Origin: Aliiroseovarius sp. M344
Lineage (GTDB): Bacteria; Pseudomonadota; Alphaproteobacteria; Rhodobacterales; Rhodobacteraceae
NCBI RefSeq assembly: GCF_025140835.1
Contig: NZ_CP081154.1
Span: forward strand, 1 to 64,000
Direction of reading: 5' to 3'
Length of the DNA stretch: 64,000 nt
Of this stretch, positions 45,942-55,649 are shown piece by piece; position 1 is the stretch's first letter, and each line of letters starts with the position of its first letter. The position numbers were made by a program, and so were the translations under genes. A model generated the notes under the pieces. That model searched no databases and had not been told where the DNA came from. It was given only the letters and a program-made list of their open reading frames with translations.

Positions 45942-46906
45942 GCCGGTTCAGTTCCTGTCAGGTGATATCTTATCGACGCGCCGGCAAGGCGCACACGTGC
46001 CTGATACTCAGTATTCCGGCCAAGAACCCCCAGAAGGCCGAAAACGGTCCCGCGCAGGGCAGCGCTGGTTACGAAAATACATCGTGTCACCAGGACGCCA
46101 AGTTTTCCATGATGCTTCTGAACATAGATCATTTTGCTTTTTTGCATTTGCACGAACATGCGGGACTTGATCTGCGAGGTGCTTTTTGACCCGCCGTCAA
46201 GATGCAGGATCCTGGCGACGGGTGCGAACACGCAACGCCATCCCGCGTCGCGGATGCGTCTGCACCAATCTGCCTCTTCGCTATAGACAAAATACGCTTC
46301 GTCAAGCAGGCCGACTTTCTCGAATACGGGCCTTGGCACCAACATGAACATCCCGGATACGACGTCCACATCCCGTTCGCTGCGTCTGTCCCAGAGCCGG
46401 TATTCCGGAACGGCAAATCTTTTGACCCGCGGCGCCCATTTTTGCAAGCCAAATTCAACGATGGCTAGGTTGATAGGCGAGGGTTCTGCGAAGCTCGTTC
46501 TCTGGATTGTTTCCTCATCCTGATAGACCTGACAGCCGACACAACCCACGTCGGGATGATCTTCCAGCCATGCGCACATCGTGTCAATGGCGTGATCCAG
46601 GACGATGGTATCCGGGTTCAGCAGCAACAGCTTCTCGCCACGGGCAATGACCAATCCCTGATTGTTGGCCGCGGCAAACCCCTTGTTGGTTTTGTTAGCG
46701 ATCAAGGTAACGTCTGGATGCTGCGCGCGCACCATGTCTGCTGAACCATCAGACGAGGCATTGTCGACCACGATCACCTCGTGTAGCAACGTCGTTTGCG
46801 CGGCGATCGACGCCAGACAATCGTGCAGAATGTCACGTGTGTTCCAGTTTACGATAACAATCGACACAGCAGGGACGTCCTGCGCTGGATTGTGAAGCGA
46901 TTTCAT
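45938..46906 (-). CDS. GT2 glycosyltransferase (rhamnosyltransferase-like)
   Basis: A 322-residue protein starting VSIVIVNWNTRDILHDCLAS with the GT-A motifs VIVVDNASSDGSADMV, NKGFAAANNQG, LLLNPDT and DVVSGMFMLVPR, followed by the E-x-D-W motif EEADWCRRIRDAG. This is the WcaA/RfbF-like family that often moves rhamnose. It is the first gene of the leftward operon GT2-FemAB2-FemAB1-deacetylase. Confidence 0.9.
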   Translation of the reverse strand: MKSLHNPAQDVPAVSIVIVNWNTRDILHDCLASIAAQTTLLHEVIVVDNASSDGSADMVRAQHPDVTLIANKTNKGFAAANNQGLVIARGEKLLLLNPDTIVLDHAIDTMCAWLEDHPDVGCVGCQVYQDEETIQRTSFAEPSPINLAIVEFGLQKWAPRVKRFAVPEYRLWDRRSERDVDVVSGMFMLVPRPVFEKVGLLDEAYFVYSEEADWCRRIRDAGWRCVFAPVARILHLDGGSKSTSQIKSRMFVQMQKSKMIYVQKHHGKLGVLVTRCIFVTSAALRGTVFGLLGVLGRNTEYQARVRLAGASIRYHLTGTEPA

Positions 46907-47078
46907 GACAAATTCTGTCCTAGGTATTGAAAATTAAAAATGACTTGGTCCGATTAGTGGAACATGAACTTTGAAAGTAATCTACAGTAGCACATTACAA
47001 ATGTCCGATGTGACGACAAGTTTGCAGCCGTGTTCAGTGACGTCAAGGTTGCTTGCCGGAAACAGAGAGTGAACGGGG

Positions 47079-48077
47079 ATGGAGATCGAATGTCTGAACA
47101 GCTTGACCGCTGGGCAAGCTCGGGACTGGGCCGCATTTTTGAAGTCAGCTGCGCATCAGCATCCACGTCAGGATATTCGCTTTGCGCATGTTGAACGCGC
47201 TTTGGAATGGGTGTGGGGCAGCAAAACGCCGTCGGTTTGTTTCATTGTGGGACCCCCGCGATCAGGCACCTTGTTGCTGTATGAAATGGTCGTCACGCAA
47301 TACAGCTGCGGATACTTGTCCAATTTTGCCAAGCGGATGTATCGCACGCCGGTGGTCGCCACATTCCTGTTGCGAAAAGCGATTCGGGATCGCAGCGGCG
47401 CTTTTGACAGCACATGGGGCGAGCTGGATGGGAATGCAGCCCCCAGCGAAGCCGGTCGGATTTGGTGTTTCTGGATGGCCTACGCCGCCCCGTATCACCA
47501 GAACGCACGGGGTATGCCAAGCGGTCGAATACGTCGCAAAATGCCGGCAATCGTGCATATTCTGGGCGGGTCGGTCATCATCAAGAATCCGATCCTGCAA
47601 GCTGACATACCGCAGCTTCTGCACTTGTTCCTAGAGGCAATTTTCCTGCATATCGACCGCGATTTTGCGAATAACGCAAGGTCGCTGAAGCGCTTGCGCG
47701 AGGTGCGGGAGGGCGAAGATGAAGCTGGTTGGGTATCCTTGCGTCCGTCCGGGTGGGAACGCTTTACCAAGGCCGATCCAATGACGCAATCCTGTGCGCA
47801 GGTTGTGCTGAGCCATCAGGATATCGAAACAGAACTTTCCGAGCAACGTAGCACTCAGCGCGTTCTGCGTATCGCTTATGAGGATCTATGCGCGGCACCC
47901 AATGACACGCTGTCCGAGTTCGAGCGCTTTGCCCGCGCGAACGGTGTTGCCCTCATGCGAAAGTGTGGCGCAGCTTCGCCCAAAGGCCTGACGCCGCGTC
48001 ATCAGCCCATGGATGAAACGCAGCGCCAGATTGAATTCTGTCTCAGAAAATTGCGTGCGGAAATTAAACCCGCCTGA
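47079..48077 (+). CDS. Sulfotransferase-like protein with N-terminal extension
   Basis: A 332-residue protein. CFIVGPPRSGTLLLYEMVVT (about 54-73) is a clear PAPS 5'-phosphosulfate loop. FLEAIFLHIDRDFANNARSL (about 187-206) fits the 3'-phosphate site, with Asp-Arg-Asp in place of Arg-Asp-Pro. The first about 45 residues (LTAGQARDWAAFLKSAAHQH) resemble the start of FemAB-type proteins and may be a leftover fusion. The DegT-like gene follows after 12 bases. Confidence 0.75.
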   Translation: MEIECLNSLTAGQARDWAAFLKSAAHQHPRQDIRFAHVERALEWVWGSKTPSVCFIVGPPRSGTLLLYEMVVTQYSCGYLSNFAKRMYRTPVVATFLLRKAIRDRSGAFDSTWGELDGNAAPSEAGRIWCFWMAYAAPYHQNARGMPSGRIRRKMPAIVHILGGSVIIKNPILQADIPQLLHLFLEAIFLHIDRDFANNARSLKRLREVREGEDEAGWVSLRPSGWERFTKADPMTQSCAQVVLSHQDIETELSEQRSTQRVLRIAYEDLCAAPNDTLSEFERFARANGVALMRKCGAASPKGLTPRHQPMDETQRQIEFCLRKLRAEIKPA

Positions 48078-48089
48078 TGGAGTCCCCAT

Positions 48090-49286
48090 ATGACAAGCCT
48101 GCACGGCCCAAGCACCGACAGTGATCTCTATTGCGGCGCGCCTGCGCTGTCCGTTCGGTCGCTTCTCAGCCGTGATCCGGCCGGCGGAATAGATGAGCTG
48201 TTTCACGGGCGCCGCGCTTTCATGTCTTATAATACACGGGTGGCCATTCACGCAGGTGTGCAGATGCTTGGACTGCGCCCGGGCGACGAGGTGTTGGCCC
48301 CTGCGTATAACTGCGGATCTGAGATTGATCCGCTGACCGCGCTTGATCTGAAGGTGAACTTGTATTCAGTCGGTCCGGACCTAGCCGCCGACCCTGATCG
48401 GATTGAGCCCTTGATTTCCAACAAAACGCGCGCGATCTACGTCACTCACTATTTCGGAGAGCTCCAACCCCATATGGGTGCCTTGCGCCAGTTGTGTGAC
48501 CGCTACAATCTGCGGCTGATCGAAGATTGTGCCTTGAGCCTTCTGAGCGGAAGATCTCCGGTCGAGGGGCGGCACGGGGACATTGCTGTGTTCTGTTTCC
48601 ACAAGTTCATTCCAAGTCCGCAGGGCGGTGTACTGGTCGTCAACGCGACAGATCTGCATCTGTATGATCCGTTCAGGGTAAAAGTACCGCTGGCAGTGCT
48701 ATTCAAATCCGTGGCCCGAACTGCCGCGATTTCGATATTGCGGCCTGCCAGGTTTGATCGCACGATGCGAAAACGCCGATTGGCGCGGGCAACCGGACCG
48801 AAGAAACAAGCGGGGCAGGGCAGTTTATCGGACATTCCTAGTCATTACTATTTTGATCCCAAGCTCGCGGGGTGTGGGCTGGACAGGCTGACCGCGCGCG
48901 CCGTGAGATCGGTATCTGTGGAAGATGTCATCGCTGCGCGTCGTCGTAACTGGCTCGTGCTGGCGTCGTGCATCGACGGCGTACAAGGTGCCACACCGGT
49001 GCTGCCACAGATCGCGGATACGACATGCCCTCAAAATTTTCCCGTTTATGTTCAAGACCGCGATGAGGTCGCACGCCGGCTTCAGGCGCACGGGATCGCG
49101 GCGACACCTTGGTGGGCCGGATACAACCGCAATCTGGATTGGAGCGGTCAGCGCGAAGCCATTGCGTTGAAGGAATCGATCCTGGGGTTGCCGGTTCATC
49201 AGCTCTTGACGCCAGATCATCAACGCCATATCGCCCGGACCTTGCAGGAAGTCCTTTGGATTGTCTCTAGCGAACACGGAAGTTAG
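48090..49286 (+). CDS. DegT/DnrJ/EryC1-type aminotransferase-like protein
   Basis: A 398-residue protein of the PLP fold type I class: RAFMSYNTRVAIHAGVQMLG, GDEVLAPAYNCGSEIDPL, TRAIYVTHYFGELQPH, LIEDCALSLLSG (PLP-binding Asp) and FCFHKFIPSPQGG with the expected catalytic Lys. The C-terminal half binds the sugar substrate (NFPVYVQDRDEVARRLQAHG). Such enzymes make amino sugars, but the usual family GT...H(K) spacing is loosely kept, so a non-sugar role is possible. Confidence 0.8.
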   Translation: MTSLHGPSTDSDLYCGAPALSVRSLLSRDPAGGIDELFHGRRAFMSYNTRVAIHAGVQMLGLRPGDEVLAPAYNCGSEIDPLTALDLKVNLYSVGPDLAADPDRIEPLISNKTRAIYVTHYFGELQPHMGALRQLCDRYNLRLIEDCALSLLSGRSPVEGRHGDIAVFCFHKFIPSPQGGVLVVNATDLHLYDPFRVKVPLAVLFKSVARTAAISILRPARFDRTMRKRRLARATGPKKQAGQGSLSDIPSHYYFDPKLAGCGLDRLTARAVRSVSVEDVIAARRRNWLVLASCIDGVQGATPVLPQIADTTCPQNFPVYVQDRDEVARRLQAHGIAATPWWAGYNRNLDWSGQREAIALKESILGLPVHQLLTPDHQRHIARTLQEVLWIVSSEHGS

Positions 49287-49321
49287 AACCCACGTGGTCG
49301 CGGCAGGCCAAGCCGGGTATC

Positions 49322-50854
49322 TCAGGCCTCTTTGCGTTTCAGTTTTCTCCGCAGCCGACCCACAAGCGCAAACAACAGTGTTTCAAAACCCTCGGGCCGA
49401 CCAACCATCGCCCAAAGCGCAATATGCAAGCTGACATATGTGACAATACCAATGGCGATTTGCAGGATGATTGCTATCAGCGGGTGAATATCCGGCCAAT
49501 ATGTCCCCGCGAGTGCATTCAGACCAATAATAACTCCAGCCATTGCCGCACAGGACAGAAAACTGCGCCAGGCGACAAGAAGCGGGTCTAGAAACCCGCC
49601 AGTTCCATAGCCTTTCGCAAGTAAAAGTGTGATCAGCAAAGCGGCCACGCTGCAAAGGGCGGCGGCCACGAGAGCGCCATAAAACCCGTATTTGACGCCA
49701 TAAGTCATCAGAAACGCCGAGAGAACCATCAGCAACAAGCTGCGGAAGAACAAACGACGCACGGACCCGTCCACCAATGACGCGGCCTTCACATTGGCCT
49801 GAAGCGCCTGCAAAGCCTTGAGCGGTGCCAGAATCCAGATCACATGGGCCGACATGCGCCATTTTTCACCCAGTGCATAAACAATCGTGTCTTCCGCGAT
49901 AAGGGCGGCGCCAACGGCCAGCGGCAGAACCAGTGCCAGAGTCAGAGCATTCAACATGACAAATGCGCGTTCTTTTTGGCCCGCGGATCTCGAAATATCA
50001 GCCAATCCCGGATAGACCACGCGCTGAACCGGGGCAAAGAACTGCGTGGTGGCAATGCTGGTAACTCGACTGCCTAGTCGGAATATCCCGGCGTCCGCAA
50101 GGCTCAGTTGTGCACCGATGAACAAGAGCGGTATCTTGCTGGCAACCACCAGGAACATCTGCGCCCCCATCGCCCAAAGGGAAAACACGAGGCTGTCGCG
50201 CCAACGAGCTAAGGAAAGCCTTGGCAAATGGGGCGCAGCGACATAGGTGTAAGCATTGTGGACTATTGTGGTGATGAATCCCGCGATGATGAGCGACCAG
50301 AAGGTCGGCCACATCCAAACCAGAACAATGGCCGCGATCGAATACACGATGCGGCTGATTGTTTCTTCGATAACGGCATAAGAAAACTTCAGATCACGTT
50401 CGTATGTGACGATCTTGGGGTTTCGAGTACCGATCAGAAAAGAGTAAGCGGCCACGGCCGGAAGGATACTCGAAAGCTCGCCCAGGTCGAAAAAGACCAG
50501 GATCGGTCCGAAGAACCAGGCGATGACAGCTCCCACCAGCCCCAGCAGGAACTGTATGGTAAAAATCGTGTGGATATGGTCTGGCGTGACGGATTCCAGC
50601 CGGATCAGCGCCATGGAAACCTGGCGTTGCAAGACCTCGAAGATCGTTGTGAATACCAGGAAATAAGCAATGATCCCAAAGTCTGTCGGGGTCAGCAATC
50701 TGGCGGTGACGCCCAGCGATACTATTCCAATGCCCTGCCGGAACAACGAGGACGCGAACAGTGAAGCTGCCCCCACTGCAAGCGATGAACCGCGGTGGCG
50801 ATCAGGCTTTTTTTGATTTGGTTCGGCGTTCGTAGTCAAACCTGTTTCCTTCAA
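49322..50854 (-). CDS. Wzx-type polysaccharide flippase
   Basis: A 510-residue membrane protein with about 12-14 helices and the MATE/PST family start (LAVGAASLFASSLFRQGIGI, LLTPTDFGIIAYFLVF), typical of the lipopolysaccharide/oligosaccharide exporter family. It moves lipid-linked repeat units across the inner membrane. Together with the Wzy-like protein and chain-length determinant it makes a Wzx/Wzy-dependent export pathway. Confidence 0.88.
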   Translation of the reverse strand: MKETGLTTNAEPNQKKPDRHRGSSLAVGAASLFASSLFRQGIGIVSLGVTARLLTPTDFGIIAYFLVFTTIFEVLQRQVSMALIRLESVTPDHIHTIFTIQFLLGLVGAVIAWFFGPILVFFDLGELSSILPAVAAYSFLIGTRNPKIVTYERDLKFSYAVIEETISRIVYSIAAIVLVWMWPTFWSLIIAGFITTIVHNAYTYVAAPHLPRLSLARWRDSLVFSLWAMGAQMFLVVASKIPLLFIGAQLSLADAGIFRLGSRVTSIATTQFFAPVQRVVYPGLADISRSAGQKERAFVMLNALTLALVLPLAVGAALIAEDTIVYALGEKWRMSAHVIWILAPLKALQALQANVKAASLVDGSVRRLFFRSLLLMVLSAFLMTYGVKYGFYGALVAAALCSVAALLITLLLAKGYGTGGFLDPLLVAWRSFLSCAAMAGVIIGLNALAGTYWPDIHPLIAIILQIAIGIVTYVSLHIALWAMVGRPEGFETLLFALVGRLRRKLKRKEA

Positions 50855-51036
50855 AATTCAAGAAATATGCGCGCGTCGCGTGACAAATGCCAGAACACTT
50901 GATCAGCCAACAGGAAAAGAAAAGGGGAATAAACGAAGCGTGAAACCAAGGTCATGGCATGCTTTCGCATTTTATATGGGGCTTCTTGGACATGCAAACA
51001 TCCGGATCAGATTATTCGGGCACCGCCGATCGGGGT

Positions 51037-52431
51037 TCACCTGACCGAGAACTCGCGGCTCAACGTCAGGAAAAGCTCGTTTGACTCACGATCCGGCTCC
51101 CCGGTTTCTGAGCGGCGGCGGTATTCATAGCCCGTTGACAAACCCCAATCCGGCGTCAGATCGTAATTGTAGGTTGCGTTGACCCCCGACACCTTGGTGG
51201 TGTCGACGCTGCCAATCTCGCTGATTTCGGCATAATCCAAACCAATTGAGAGTGAGGAGGTCCGTGTCAGGTCCATCGCATAATCCAACGAGGCCCGCGT
51301 AGAGAGATTTTCAACGCCTTCATCAGTACTGCGGACGCTGCGATCGATCGAGGCTGTGATCGTGCCCCTTGGCAGTTCATGCGTAATGCCGAGATTGCCA
51401 ACCCAATTCACCACGTCTGTTTCACCCTTGGTTACTCCGACACCGATGATGAACTCTCCGTTTGGGCGTTCAAATCTGCTGGTTACGTCAAGGGTGTTTC
51501 GACGACCAGACGTCGCAAGTGCGCTGGTAATTCCTGCACTGACATTGCCGGTGGGGAAATCGCGCGACAACCGGAACGACCCTGTAATTCCGTCGATAGA
51601 TGTCGTTGAAGAGGTGGTCGTGTTTTCTTCGATCTTCCGATAGCCAAGGTTTAGAGTCGCGATGGTAATCGCGTCTATTTCATAGGTCAGGCTGCCTGAA
51701 GCACCGATCGTACGACGAGATCTTTGTTCAGGGTTATCCGCGTCATATTGTTCCCAGAATGCGGTCAGCCGGCTTTCAAGAACAGGCGAAAACTGCAATC
51801 TAACGAACGCTTCTGCGCTATTCGTTTCACTATCGTAGAGTGCGCCATCAGTCACATCTTGATAGTCTGCGCGACGATGCTCGAATGAAAGCCCATATCC
51901 AAGTGGATCAACCCGCCCGCTTTCAAAGCTTACCCGTCCACCATAGAGCACGCGTGCACCGCCTGATGAAATCAGATCCTGCTCATCGATGTCATCATCA
52001 GGGTCATCATCAATCAGCCGCAGCGGGTCAGAGAAATTCAGAGAGATTTTCCGGTAGCTTGCTTCGGCTTCCACTAAGCTGTTTGCGCTTTCCAGCCGAT
52101 AAGACAAGACCGCTGACGGGTCGTCTATGTCGGTTGTCGCAGATCGTCCTGGCACCCAAGCGGTGCGGACGGTCGCGCCGATATCGAAGCTAAGGCGCGC
52201 ATTTGGTGTTTCAGAGAGCGCGCCAAACGTCAGCCGATTGTCCCACAGCGTAGTGGTCCCGGGAGAAACTTCACGAAGCCCCAGATTGTCATTCGACCTT
52301 AGGCTGGAAGAAACACCGAAACTCAATGCCAGACCGCCGGGCGCAGATTCTTGGCTCGAGGCCGGCGTGAGGCCCGTTGCTATTACTGCTGTGCCTGTAA
52401 GTAGGGCGGTTAGTTTTGATTTTTTGCCCAC
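51037..52431 (-). CDS. Outer-membrane beta-barrel protein of the EPS locus
   Basis: A 464-residue protein with a signal peptide (about 1-26, GLTPASSQ end) and a series of amphipathic strands with alternating Thr, Ser, Arg and aromatic residues (RLTFGALSETPNARLSFDIG; SGLTYEI-like repeats), ending in a C-terminal aromatic-poor strand LFLTLSREFSVR. The size and placement resemble the barrel proteins of exosortase-associated EPS loci (PEP-CTERM system outer-membrane type). It lies 26 bases behind the Wza-like gene. Confidence 0.78.
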   Translation of the reverse strand: MGKKSKLTALLTGTAVIATGLTPASSQESAPGGLALSFGVSSSLRSNDNLGLREVSPGTTTLWDNRLTFGALSETPNARLSFDIGATVRTAWVPGRSATTDIDDPSAVLSYRLESANSLVEAEASYRKISLNFSDPLRLIDDDPDDDIDEQDLISSGGARVLYGGRVSFESGRVDPLGYGLSFEHRRADYQDVTDGALYDSETNSAEAFVRLQFSPVLESRLTAFWEQYDADNPEQRSRRTIGASGSLTYEIDAITIATLNLGYRKIEENTTTSSTTSIDGITGSFRLSRDFPTGNVSAGITSALATSGRRNTLDVTSRFERPNGEFIIGVGVTKGETDVVNWVGNLGITHELPRGTITASIDRSVRSTDEGVENLSTRASLDYAMDLTRTSSLSIGLDYAEISEIGSVDTTKVSGVNATYNYDLTPDWGLSTGYEYRRRSETGEPDRESNELFLTLSREFSVR

Positions 52432-52457
52432 TTTTTTACCTCTGGTTTGCCTTTACC

Positions 52458-53060
52458 TTACTCGAAAAGCTTCCGTTGGGGAATAATGATGACATCACCT
52501 GGCGCTAGCTGCGTATTGCCGCTGATGCTACCGGACCCACCGTTCGTGAAGTAGTTGTATAGATAGATTTTATTCTCGCGGCGCAATTGGATGCGCTTTC
52601 CGGCTGCAAAGCGGGTCAACCCACCGGCCTGTGCGATCGCCTGCAGAATTGTGATGCGGTTTACAGTTTCGATCTTTCCTGGGCTATTGATTTCGCCCGA
52701 GATGAAGATGTCATGTGTCGCTGGAGCAACCGCTGAACTTGGAACGACCGTCGCCAGTGATGCTACTGACACATAGACATTTGGCTTCGCCGCGAAATTC
52801 GAGGCCATTCCATTGGCCAGAGCGCTTGCGACCTGAGCCGTGGAAAGTCCCGAAGCCCGCAGTGTGCCGGAATATGGAAAGCTGATAGATCCATCGGGAA
52901 GAACCAAAACTGATCTGTTCAGGCTGTTGTCTTCAACAACCTCAACCTGCAACGTATCGCCTGGCTTAATCTTATATCCAGACTGCGCAGATGCTGCAGA
53001 GCTGAGTCCCACACATGCTGCGAACAGCACGGCAAAAAGAGTGATCAGAGTTCTAAGCAT
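52458..53060 (-). CDS. Polysaccharide export protein (Wza/SLBB-type)
   Basis: A 200-residue protein with a signal peptide (about 1-25, ASAQ end), the Poly_export start YKIKPGDTLQVEVVEDNSLN, LPDGSISFPYSGTLRASGLS and one SLBB domain (DIFISGEINSPGKIETVNRI, about 118-137), ending in PGDVIIIPQRKLFE. There is no lipobox Cys, and it is much shorter than Wza, like many alphaproteobacterial versions. It probably forms the outer-membrane exit of the polymer with the barrel protein. Confidence 0.9.
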   Translation of the reverse strand: MLRTLITLFAVLFAACVGLSSAASAQSGYKIKPGDTLQVEVVEDNSLNRSVLVLPDGSISFPYSGTLRASGLSTAQVASALANGMASNFAAKPNVYVSVASLATVVPSSAVAPATHDIFISGEINSPGKIETVNRITILQAIAQAGGLTRFAAGKRIQLRRENKIYLYNYFTNGGSGSISGNTQLAPGDVIIIPQRKLFE

Positions 53061-53340
53061 AGCTAGTCTCCCTACGCGTCAATCAATAGAACACTAAGAT
53101 AACGCGACAGATTTTCTAATTGAAACTTTATTTGGTTGAGCGAGGTGATTTTCGAAAAATAAGCCTAAATGATGCCAACTTGCGACGTTTTTGCGAAGAA
53201 CATCAGAGGTTTCGTAGGTGCAAATTGTGGATTCATCTTCGTTTCAGCGTTCTGTACGGTCCCGCAGTTCATTCATAGAGCGAGCGATTCTTTCTCAAGT
53301 CGACCGATGCTCTTACGATTTGCAGGGATTTAACAGTTTA

Positions 53341-53369
53341 CCCCGCAGAACCTGACCGGTTCAGCGGGG
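53341..53369 (-). terminator. Hairpin behind the sugar transferase or before the Wza-like gene
   Basis: Arms CCCCGCAGAACC (53341-53352) and GGTTCAGCGGGG (53358-53369) pair with one mismatch. The minus-strand side that follows (TAAACTGTTAAA) has a weak U-rich end. It lies 25 bases behind the sugar transferase stop. Confidence 0.55.
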
Positions 53370-53393
53370 ATCAATGAGTGGAATAGCTAGTCG

Positions 53394-54083
53394 CTAGTGG
53401 CCGGTGCAGCGCAGTACGACTCCGACGGTTTTACCAAGAATTTCGATATCTTTTTTGAGAGTAAGATCATAGTAATACTTGGTGTCGAAGGTTGCACGCT
53501 GGGCAAATGTCGTCTCGTTGCGGTCAGATACCTGCCAAGGGCCAGTGATCCCAGGGCGCATGGCATAATAAGCAGCGCCAGGATACAGAGCTTTTTGATC
53601 TTCCATCATCGGGCGCGGACCCACGATTGACATGTCGCCGACCAGTACGTTCCACAGTTGCGGCAGTTCGTCCATTGACGACTTGCGCAGGAACTTCCCG
53701 ATTTTGGTGATCCGCGGGTCATCTTTCAGCTTCTGAGTGCTGTCCCATTCGGCCCGAGCCTCAGGGTTGCTGGCCAGATACGCTTCCAGACGCTGGTCAG
53801 CATTGATGACCATCGAGCGAATTTTAACCATCTTATAGATACGACCGTCTTTACCGATGCGGCGTTGACGATAGAACGGCTTACCGCCGTCAAGAGCTGC
53901 TAATAGCAGCATGATACCGATAAGAGGTATGGCTATGGGCGCGGCAGCAACGACAAAAGCGATGTCAAACAGGCGCTTGAATTGATCGCGATAGCGACGG
54001 TTGGAAGATTTGGCAACGTAGTAATTTTGACGTTTGACCAGCTCGTTGCTGGAACTTGAAAAGTCTTTAAAATGCGTCGTCAT
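53394..54083 (-). CDS. Priming sugar transferase (ExoY/WcaJ-type)
   Basis: A 229-residue protein with one N-terminal membrane helix (FDIAFVVAAAPIAIPLIGIM, about 37-56) and the bacterial sugar transferase core: KPFYRQRRIGKDGRIYKMVK, SSMDELPQLWNVLVGDMSIV, GPRPMM and PGITGPWQVSDRNE. It transfers the first sugar phosphate to undecaprenyl phosphate and so starts EPS assembly. It lacks the long N-terminal membrane domain of WcaJ, like ExoY. Confidence 0.93.
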   Translation of the reverse strand: MTTHFKDFSSSSNELVKRQNYYVAKSSNRRYRDQFKRLFDIAFVVAAAPIAIPLIGIMLLLAALDGGKPFYRQRRIGKDGRIYKMVKIRSMVINADQRLEAYLASNPEARAEWDSTQKLKDDPRITKIGKFLRKSSMDELPQLWNVLVGDMSIVGPRPMMEDQKALYPGAAYYAMRPGITGPWQVSDRNETTFAQRATFDTKYYYDLTLKKDIEILGKTVGVVLRCTGH

Positions 54084-54611
54084 TTTCCTTACACCTCAAA
54101 TAATGCAGCAGCCTGACATGGGAAACCCACGAGATAAAATAATCTCTATGTCGTGCAGGCCTAGCAGCTTGCGAACCAGCCGTTCAGTCGAAAAATGACC
54201 AACGACTCTCCTTACCCCAGATGGACATTAACACATTATTGTCCAATTTGTAGCACAATTCCGCCCACCTCGCAGTCTTGCGCATTAAGTATTTGGAAAC
54301 TTTTAGTTTTACAAGCATCCTAATGCCTCATTTGGCGGAAATATTGTTTCGCCTGAGCACATAATACGTAACGCGTGCCTTTTTTATTGATAATTACTTA
54401 CGCGCATTTAGCAAAATTGGGCATATTTGCCCGACATCGATTCTTTTCTGCTGATCCAAGAAGATATTTCAAGTTCGGGTTGCAGGAAGAAGCACAACAT
54501 CAAATTTGTAGCGCGTCCTGTTATATGCAAGAAACAGGCGCGCTTTGACATTATTTGGCCACACCATTGCTTTAGCCAATGGTAAATTAATTCGGGAAGC
54601 AAGATAGGAAT
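54084..54611. other. Long AT-rich divergent promoter region of the EPS locus
   Basis: About 530 bases lie between the divergent sugar transferase and ExeA-like genes, and look markedly AT-rich compared with the surroundings. A TTGACA box lies at 54545-54550. The inverted repeat ACCATTG (54563-54569) / CAATGGT (54577-54583) sits about 30 bases upstream of the ATPase start and could be an operator. No protein-like reading was found. Confidence 0.5.
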
Positions 54612-55550
54612 ATGAATTCCAACGAACTCTACACGGGGCATTTCGGGTTAACCGAACGACCGTTCACTTTGGTGCCGGACCCGAGCTTCCTGTTCTGGTC
54701 TAAGCAGCATAAGCGTGCCTACGCCGTTCTGGAATTCGGAGTGATGTCTAGAGCGCCGATTACCTTGATTACGGGTGAAATCGGATCCGGGAAGACGACC
54801 CTCATCCAAAAGCTGCTTAGCCAGATGGATGAAACTGTACGTGTCGGCTTGCTTTCAAACGTTCAGGGCGACCGGGGTGAGCTGCTGCAATGGGTCATGA
54901 ATGCCCTGAACATCCCGTTCGAGCCATCGGAAAGCTATGTCACGCTGTTTCAGCGTTTTCAGGAAAGCATCGTCAAAGAATATGCAGAAGGACGCCGTGT
55001 CGTTCTGATCATCGACGAAGCGCAGAACCTCTCTACCGAAGGACTCGAGGAGATGCGTATGCTGACGAATATCAATGCCAACAAAGATGAATTGATACAG
55101 TTGATTCTTGTCGGACAACCGGAATTGAAGGGCATTGTGCAGAGCCCGCAGATGCGCCAGTTGGCACAGCGTGTGGCAGCAAGCTTTCATTTGGAAGGCA
55201 TGGATGAATCCACGATGCGTGCCTATATCAAACACAGATTAAAAGTGGCTGGTGGCACGGGTCGGGAGATCACGCCGCTGGCCTGTGGCGAGATATTCAA
55301 AGCCACCAAAGGTATTCCACGGTTGGTTAATCAGTTGTGTGAGTTATCACTGCTTTATTCTTGGAGCGGTGAACGGGCGCGTGTCTCGGTAAATGCTGTT
55401 CGCAGCGTTCTGGAAGACGGGGTTTTCTTCGCCAGCAATTTAGCGGATGAGGAAACCGGCGACGAGCCAAAGTCGGACGATGACCTGACAAGGCCGTTGT
55501 TTCTTCGCCAGGGGCGGCGCGTGGACATTCCTAGCAAGAAAACAGGATAG
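54612..55550 (+). CDS. ExeA/GspA-like AAA ATPase of exosortase-type EPS loci
   Basis: A 312-residue ATPase with the start YTGHFGLTERPFTLVPDPSF (about 7-26), typical of XrtA-associated and ExeA-like ATPases, Walker A GEIGSGKTT (about 56-64), Walker B VVLIIDEAQNLS (about 133-144) and sensor RLVNQLCE. No peptidoglycan-binding domain is attached. In related EPS clusters this ATPase sits beside the chain-length and kinase genes, as here. Confidence 0.88.
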   Translation: MNSNELYTGHFGLTERPFTLVPDPSFLFWSKQHKRAYAVLEFGVMSRAPITLITGEIGSGKTTLIQKLLSQMDETVRVGLLSNVQGDRGELLQWVMNALNIPFEPSESYVTLFQRFQESIVKEYAEGRRVVLIIDEAQNLSTEGLEEMRMLTNINANKDELIQLILVGQPELKGIVQSPQMRQLAQRVAASFHLEGMDESTMRAYIKHRLKVAGGTGREITPLACGEIFKATKGIPRLVNQLCELSLLYSWSGERARVSVNAVRSVLEDGVFFASNLADEETGDEPKSDDDLTRPLFLRQGRRVDIPSKKTG

Positions 55551-55649
55551 AACAGGTGGCGTTTAGCGCCCTATATATATTACGTTAGCAAAAGGAATCT
55601 GATGCGCGCTTTTCAGATTCACGGCCATCGGAGTGAGGAATAACTGGCA

